DNA from: an uncultured Prochlorococcus sp.
GTDB taxonomy: Bacteria; Cyanobacteriota; Cyanobacteriia; PCC-6307; Cyanobiaceae
DNA: 40,863 nucleotides
Assembly (NCBI GenBank): GCA_902618335.1
Contig: CACNAI010000009.1
Span: forward strand, 1 to 40,863
Direction of reading: 5' to 3'
The translations under genes were made by a program, and so were the position numbers. Every line of letters begins with the position of its first letter. Position 1 is the stretch's first letter. The notes beneath the pieces were generated by a model. That model saw only the letters and a list, made by a program, of their open reading frames with translations. It did not search any database and was not told where the DNA came from. Shown piece by piece: positions 36,418 through 40,863 of the stretch.

Positions 36418-38178
36418 ATGGCTTTACTAGTAAAAAAATTTGGCGGCACTTCTGTCGGTGATATTAAAAAAATTAAAAATATTGCAAGTAGCATTTTTCA
36501 AAGTAAAGAAGCAGGTAATGAAATTATCGTAGTTGTCTCTGCAATGGGGCAAACTACTGATGATTTAAATTGTTTAGCTGAATCAATTAGTAAAAATCCC
36601 AATCGAAGAGAATTGGATATGCTTCTCTCAACTGGAGAGCAAGTAACCATAGCTCTTCTCTCAATGGCATTAAACGAATACGGAGTACCTGCAATTTCAA
36701 TGACCGGTAGCCAAGTTGGAATTATTACTGAATCAATTCATGGGAAAGCAAGAATTCTGGATATTAAAACAGAAAGAATCCAAAATTATATAAATCAGGG
36801 TTTTGTAGTTGTAGTAGCTGGATTTCAAGGAACAACATTAAGCCATACGGGTTCAATGGAAATTACAACTTTGGGTAGAGGTGGTTCAGATACTTCAGCA
36901 GTAGCTTTATCAACAGCTTTAGGAGCTGAGACTTGCGAAATTTATACAGACGTTCCAGGGGTTCTTACTACTGATCCAAGAATTGTTCCTAATGCAAAAC
37001 TCTTAGATGAAATTAGCTGTGAGGAAATGCTTGAACTTGCAAGTGTCGGTGCTTCAGTTCTACATCCAAGAGCAGTAGAAATTGCTCGCAATTATGGAAT
37101 TAAATTATGTGTCAAATCAAGCCAAAGTGACTCAAGTGGGACTCTGTTAGAAAGTCAAATCCAACCTCTCCCGCTAAAAAGAGGAAGCTTAGAATTAACA
37201 AAAACAGTCAACAGTCTTGAAGTATTAGAAAACCAAGCAGTATTCAGTCTCTCAAATATTCCTGATAGGCCTGGGATTGCTGCACAAATATTTGAAAAAC
37301 TTTCAGAAGCAAGCATTAATGTAGATTTAATCATTCAATCTACAAATGATGGAAATAATAACGATATTACATTTACTGTTAGTGAATTAGAAGTTAAAAA
37401 GACTGCAGAACAATGTGAACTTATTACTAGTCAATTAGGAGGAGAATATAATCTAAAAACAAAAATGACTAAATTAAGTATTCAAGGAGCGGGCATTATG
37501 GGCAGACCTAGTGTTTCAGCTGATTTGTTTGATACTTTATCTCAAGCGAATATAAATGTCAGGTTAATAGCTACTAGTGAAATTAAAGTCAGCTGCGTAA
37601 TCGAAATTAATAATATTCCAAAAGCTATTAGATTTGTTGCTGAAAAATTCAAGTTATCCGATACACAAATATTTGTTAATCCAATCAACGCAAAAAAAGA
37701 TCAACCTGAAGTAAGAGGAATTGCATTAGATAAAAACCAAGTTCAAGTAAGTTTTCGAAAACTGCCTGATCGTCCAGGTGTAGCTGCATCAATATGTTTA
37801 GCATTAGCTGAAAATAATTTACTTTTCGATACTATCGTGCAGTCTGAAAGTATTTCCTCTTTAAAAACTAAGGATATTAGTCTTACAATGAATAAACAAG
37901 ATAGAGAAAAAGCTAATCAAGTTTTTGAGGCCTTAACAAAAAAATTACCCGGATCATACATTGAAGATGGCCCTGCGATAGCCAAAGTAAGTACTGTTGG
38001 AGCAGGAATGGCATTTAAGGTTGGAACGGCTGGAAAAATATTTAGAGCATTAGCTGATCAAAATATCAATATTGAAATGATTGCTACTAGTGAAATCAGA
38101 ACTTCATGTATTGTCTTAGAAAAAGATTGTGACAAAGCAGTGAATGCTATTCATAATCATTTCGAATTAGGAAAATAA
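36418..38178 (+). CDS. lysC: Aspartate kinase with four ACT modules
   Basis: It phosphorylates aspartate, opening the lysine, threonine and methionine pathway. The kinase domain (about 1-245) has KKFGGTSVGD (6-15), VSAMGQTTDDL and GRGGSDTSAVALS. After it come two tandem pairs of ACT regulatory modules: DRPGIAAQIFEKLSEASINV, GIMGRPSVSADLFDTLSQAN, DRPGVAASICLALAENNLLF and GAGMAFKVGTAGKIFRALAD. That makes 586 residues, the long cyanobacterial form, against about 400-450 for most bacteria. The extra pair implies layered feedback by end-product amino acids. Its end is 8 bp from the convergent uvrB. Confidence 0.96.
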   Translation: MALLVKKFGGTSVGDIKKIKNIASSIFQSKEAGNEIIVVVSAMGQTTDDLNCLAESISKNPNRRELDMLLSTGEQVTIALLSMALNEYGVPAISMTGSQVGIITESIHGKARILDIKTERIQNYINQGFVVVVAGFQGTTLSHTGSMEITTLGRGGSDTSAVALSTALGAETCEIYTDVPGVLTTDPRIVPNAKLLDEISCEEMLELASVGASVLHPRAVEIARNYGIKLCVKSSQSDSSGTLLESQIQPLPLKRGSLELTKTVNSLEVLENQAVFSLSNIPDRPGIAAQIFEKLSEASINVDLIIQSTNDGNNNDITFTVSELEVKKTAEQCELITSQLGGEYNLKTKMTKLSIQGAGIMGRPSVSADLFDTLSQANINVRLIATSEIKVSCVIEINNIPKAIRFVAEKFKLSDTQIFVNPINAKKDQPEVRGIALDKNQVQVSFRKLPDRPGVAASICLALAENNLLFDTIVQSESISSLKTKDISLTMNKQDREKANQVFEALTKKLPGSYIEDGPAIAKVSTVGAGMAFKVGTAGKIFRALADQNINIEMIATSEIRTSCIVLEKDCDKAVNAIHNHFELGK

Positions 38179-38185
38179 GTTCCTT

Positions 38186-40228
38186 TTAATTATTTCTTGC
38201 CAATTTTTGTCTTAATTTTTTGATTCTATCCCGCAAATTTGCTGCTTCTTCAAAATTTAACTCTTTTGCAGCATCTTTCATTTTAATTTCTAACTTTTCT
38301 ATTAAATCAGGTAATTCTTCTAGCAAACATTGATTATCACTGGAATTGAGAATTACGTCAGTTTTGTTATTGACTATATTTATTAAATCTTTAGATAAAC
38401 CACCAGCATCTAATTTCCTTGAAAGTTCTAGAAAAGATAATATTGAATTTTCTATTTTTTTGCCTGCTGGTTTTGGAGTAATACCATTTATTTGGTTATA
38501 TTTTTTTTGAATAGTTCTTCTTCTTTCAGTTTCAGATATAGCTTTTTTCATTGAATCTGTAAAATTATCTGCATATAGCAAGGCAACACCTTCAACATGT
38601 CTTGCAGCTCTTCCTATTGTTTGAATCAATGACCTTTCTGCTCTCAGAAAACCTTCTTTATCAGCATCTAAAATAGCAACTAAGGATACTTCAGGAAGAT
38701 CTAATCCCTCTCTTAATAAATTAACTCCTACCAAAACATCATATTCTCCAATTCTAAGGTCTTGAATAATTTCAATTCTTTCAATTGAATGAATTTCTGA
38801 ATGCAAATATCTAACTCTTACTTTATTTTCAGATAAAAAATCAGTTAGATCTTCAGCCATTCTCTTAGTAAGTGTTGTCACTAGCACTCTTTGATTCCTT
38901 TCAGCTCTAATTCTTATTTCAGATAAAAGATCTTCTATTTGGCCCTCACTAGGTCTTACATCAATTACAGGGTCTAATACTCCAGTTGGTCTTATAACTT
39001 GCTCAATAAATTCACCATCACATTGATCTAATTCCCATTGACCGGGAGTTGCACTTATAAATAGTGTTTGCTTTGATTTTTCCCAAAACTCTTCACATTT
39101 TAAAGGTCTATTATCTGCAGCACTTGGCAGTCTAAAACCATGATCTATTAAAACTTTTTTTCTAGATTGATCACCGTTGTACATCGCGTGAAGTTGAGGA
39201 CATGTTACGTGACTCTCATCGACTACTAACAACCAATCTTCAGGAAAGTAATCTATTAAGCATTCTGGAGGTGACCCTTCCTTCCTTCCTGATAAATGAC
39301 GAGCATAATTCTCAACCCCATTACAATAACCAACCTCTTTCAGCATTTCTAAATCATATTTTGTGCGTTGTTCTAAACGTTGAGCCTCTAACAATTTTCC
39401 TTCGTATGTAAATTTATCGAGTTGAGTTTTTAATTCACTTCTAATTGCACTGATTGCACTCTCTAGTCTTTCTTTTGGAGTGACAAAATGCTTCGCGGGG
39501 TAAACACTTACTTGTTCTAAACTTTCAAGTATTTCTCCAGTAGTAGGGTCAACATATCTAATAGCCTCGACTTCATCACCAAATAATTCGATTCTTATTA
39601 ATCTATCTTCATAGGCTGGACCAATTTCTAAAACATCGCCTTTAATTCTGAATCTACCTCTAGTAATTTCAATATCATTTCTAGTATATTGATTTTCAAC
39701 AAGAGATCTTAAAGAAGAACGTAGATTGATAGATTTTCCAACTTCAAATTTAACTGCAGCCTTTAAATATTCACTTGGTATACCCAGACCATAAATGCAA
39801 CTTATAGATGCTACTACAATTACATCTTTTCTCTCAAACAAAGACCGTGTTGCGGAGTGCCTGAGCATATCTATTTCTTCATTAATTGAAGCAGTTTTTG
39901 CTATATAAGTATCACTTACAGGGACATAAGCTTCAGGTTGATAATAATCGTAGTAAGAAATGAAATACTCAACAGCATTTTTTGGAAAAAATTCCCTTAA
40001 TTCATTACATAGTTGTGCTGCTAATGTTTTGTTATGGGCTAATACAAGAGCTGGCCTTCCTGTTTGTTGAATTACATTCGCAATGGTAAATGTTTTACCA
40101 GTTCCAGTAGCTCCTAAAAGAGTCTGAAACTCTTTACCATTATTAACGCCTTTAACTAATTTTTTAATAGCTTCAGGTTGATCTCCATTTGGTTCGTAAG
40201 GAGCTTGAAGCTTATAGTTATTCATCAA
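38186..40228 (-). CDS. uvrB: UvrB, nucleotide excision repair helicase
   Basis: UvrB verifies damage in the UvrABC system. The 680 residues include Walker [16 protein letters not shown] (39-53), the DNA-clamping beta-hairpin [12 protein letters not shown] (about 92-103), the helicase motifs [12 protein letters not shown] and [12 protein letters not shown], and a C-terminal UVR coiled-coil module ([20 protein letters not shown]) that binds UvrC. The frame starts with two Met codons, and the first is reported. It is followed upstream by the DUF561 gene on the same strand after 26 bp. Confidence 0.98.
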   Translation of the reverse strand: MMNNYKLQAPYEPNGDQPEAIKKLVKGVNNGKEFQTLLGATGTGKTFTIANVIQQTGRPALVLAHNKTLAAQLCNELREFFPKNAVEYFISYYDYYQPEAYVPVSDTYIAKTASINEEIDMLRHSATRSLFERKDVIVVASISCIYGLGIPSEYLKAAVKFEVGKSINLRSSLRSLVENQYTRNDIEITRGRFRIKGDVLEIGPAYEDRLIRIELFGDEVEAIRYVDPTTGEILESLEQVSVYPAKHFVTPKERLESAISAIRSELKTQLDKFTYEGKLLEAQRLEQRTKYDLEMLKEVGYCNGVENYARHLSGRKEGSPPECLIDYFPEDWLLVVDESHVTCPQLHAMYNGDQSRKKVLIDHGFRLPSAADNRPLKCEEFWEKSKQTLFISATPGQWELDQCDGEFIEQVIRPTGVLDPVIDVRPSEGQIEDLLSEIRIRAERNQRVLVTTLTKRMAEDLTDFLSENKVRVRYLHSEIHSIERIEIIQDLRIGEYDVLVGVNLLREGLDLPEVSLVAILDADKEGFLRAERSLIQTIGRAARHVEGVALLYADNFTDSMKKAISETERRRTIQKKYNQINGITPKPAGKKIENSILSFLELSRKLDAGGLSKDLINIVNNKTDVILNSSDNQCLLEELPDLIEKLEIKMKDAAKELNFEEAANLRDRIKKLRQKLARNN

Positions 40229-40254
40229 ACTAATAGCTAAAGGATATTGCTATA

Positions 40255-40863
40255 CTAAGAAATTTTTTTTCCGATTATTGAATTTTTCAAAGATTCTTTT
40301 AAGCCTCTAACAACCGCAATCATTGATATTAAATCATCTAATTTATTAACTACAGATCCAACGCCAACTGCTGAGGCTCCTGAGGATATTGCTAATGGAC
40401 AAGTTACTTGGCTTAATCCAGAGGCACTCATGATTGGTATATTCAGTGATTGTTTCTTAAATTCTTGATAAATAGCATAGGTAGCTGCAAGAGTTGGTAC
40501 TGATTTTTCAAAAAAGCCTTGAATTCCTGGAGAGTAAGGATTAGAACTGGTACCACCTTCTGTTTGAATAATATCAACACCTTCTTCCACTAGCTTTACA
40601 GCAAGATCAACTTGTTTATCAATAGGCATAGTATGAGGAACAGTTACTGATAAAGGAACATTAGGCAATAAATCCCTCGTCTCTTTTGTGATGTTTAAAA
40701 CTTTCTTATCTGAAAAATTAATACCTTTTTCATAAAAAGTATCGTAATTTCCTATCTCAATTAATGAGGCCCCTGCCTTTACAGAGTCTAAAAAAGATCT
40801 TGGTGCTACTGAACTCACACACACTGGCAATGAAGAATTCTTAATCGCCAAATCAACGAGTTC
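40255..40863 (-). CDS. DUF561 / Ycf23-like protein, truncated by window edge
   Basis: The frame continues past the right edge, where codons for ELVDLAIKNSSLP are still open, so the N-terminus is missing. The visible 203 residues look like a TIM-barrel enzyme relative: VKAGASLIEIGNYDTFYEKG, the conserved IIQTEGGTSSNPYSPGIQG and IMSASGLSQVTCPLAISSGA. This is the DUF561 family, called Ycf23 in algal plastids. It has been proposed to be related to phosphate-binding TIM barrels, but its reaction is unknown. The start is not in the window. Confidence 0.85.
   Translation of the reverse strand, partial: ELVDLAIKNSSLPVCVSSVAPRSFLDSVKAGASLIEIGNYDTFYEKGINFSDKKVLNITKETRDLLPNVPLSVTVPHTMPIDKQVDLAVKLVEEGVDIIQTEGGTSSNPYSPGIQGFFEKSVPTLAATYAIYQEFKKQSLNIPIMSASGLSQVTCPLAISSGASAVGVGSVVNKLDDLISMIAVVRGLKESLKNSIIGKKIS

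Overview
The window is strongly AT-rich, densely packed chromosomal DNA from a marine picocyanobacterium. It most resembles a high-light-adapted Prochlorococcus. The evidence is photosystem II psbZ, a Ycf23/DUF561 gene, an RpaB-type (Ycf27) response regulator, a group 2 sigma factor, cyanobacterial-type MutS and SecA, many genes that overlap by a few bases, and almost no intergenic space. Both ends cut a gene: a secreted TPR-like protein at the left edge and a DUF561/Ycf23 protein at the right edge.

Left part (1 to about 24.9 kb) is core housekeeping. In order it holds a TPR protein, ruvB, smpB, a small conserved protein, lysS, rpaB-like, mreD-mreC-mreB, ssb, a DedA membrane protein, ahcY, tsaE, a PfkB sugar kinase, an alpha/beta hydrolase, a group 2 sigma factor and mgtE. 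A tight run follows, gyrB - SH3-like secreted protein - crcB - crcB. Then come miaA, infC, a GntR regulator, cysE, secA, a GNAT acetyltransferase and an NTF2-like protein. Several convergent pairs overlap at their 3' ends, such as tsaE/PfkB by 43 bp.

Middle part (about 24.9 to 31.0 kb) is an accessory region built at the 3' end of a tRNA-Gly(GCC) gene. An exact 46-bp copy of the tRNA 3' part (27703-27748) repeats the end of the intact tRNA (30921-30966). The two copies bracket a 3.2-kb element with five plus-strand genes: a ribbon-helix-helix-like protein, a Cas4/AddB-like PD-(D/E)XK nuclease with a cysteine cluster, an unknown, a second PD-(D/E)XK nuclease with a different motif layout, and a small helical protein. 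The element has its own near-consensus promoter next to a 17-nt palindrome. It carries matching paired repeats just inside both ends, supplies the terminator of the tRNA, and encodes no recombinase. A third, decayed copy of the att sequence at 24931 marks a second, older segment. That segment carries a repetitive 497-residue protein of unknown function and a pseudaminic-acid-type methyltransferase. This region is the best candidate for a poorly described system.

Right part (31.0 to 40.9 kb) returns to core genes: ribH, psbZ, mutS, cobH/cbiC, holA, lysC (four ACT repeats), uvrB and the start-truncated DUF561 gene. No rRNA, CRISPR array, insertion sequence or riboswitch was recognised.
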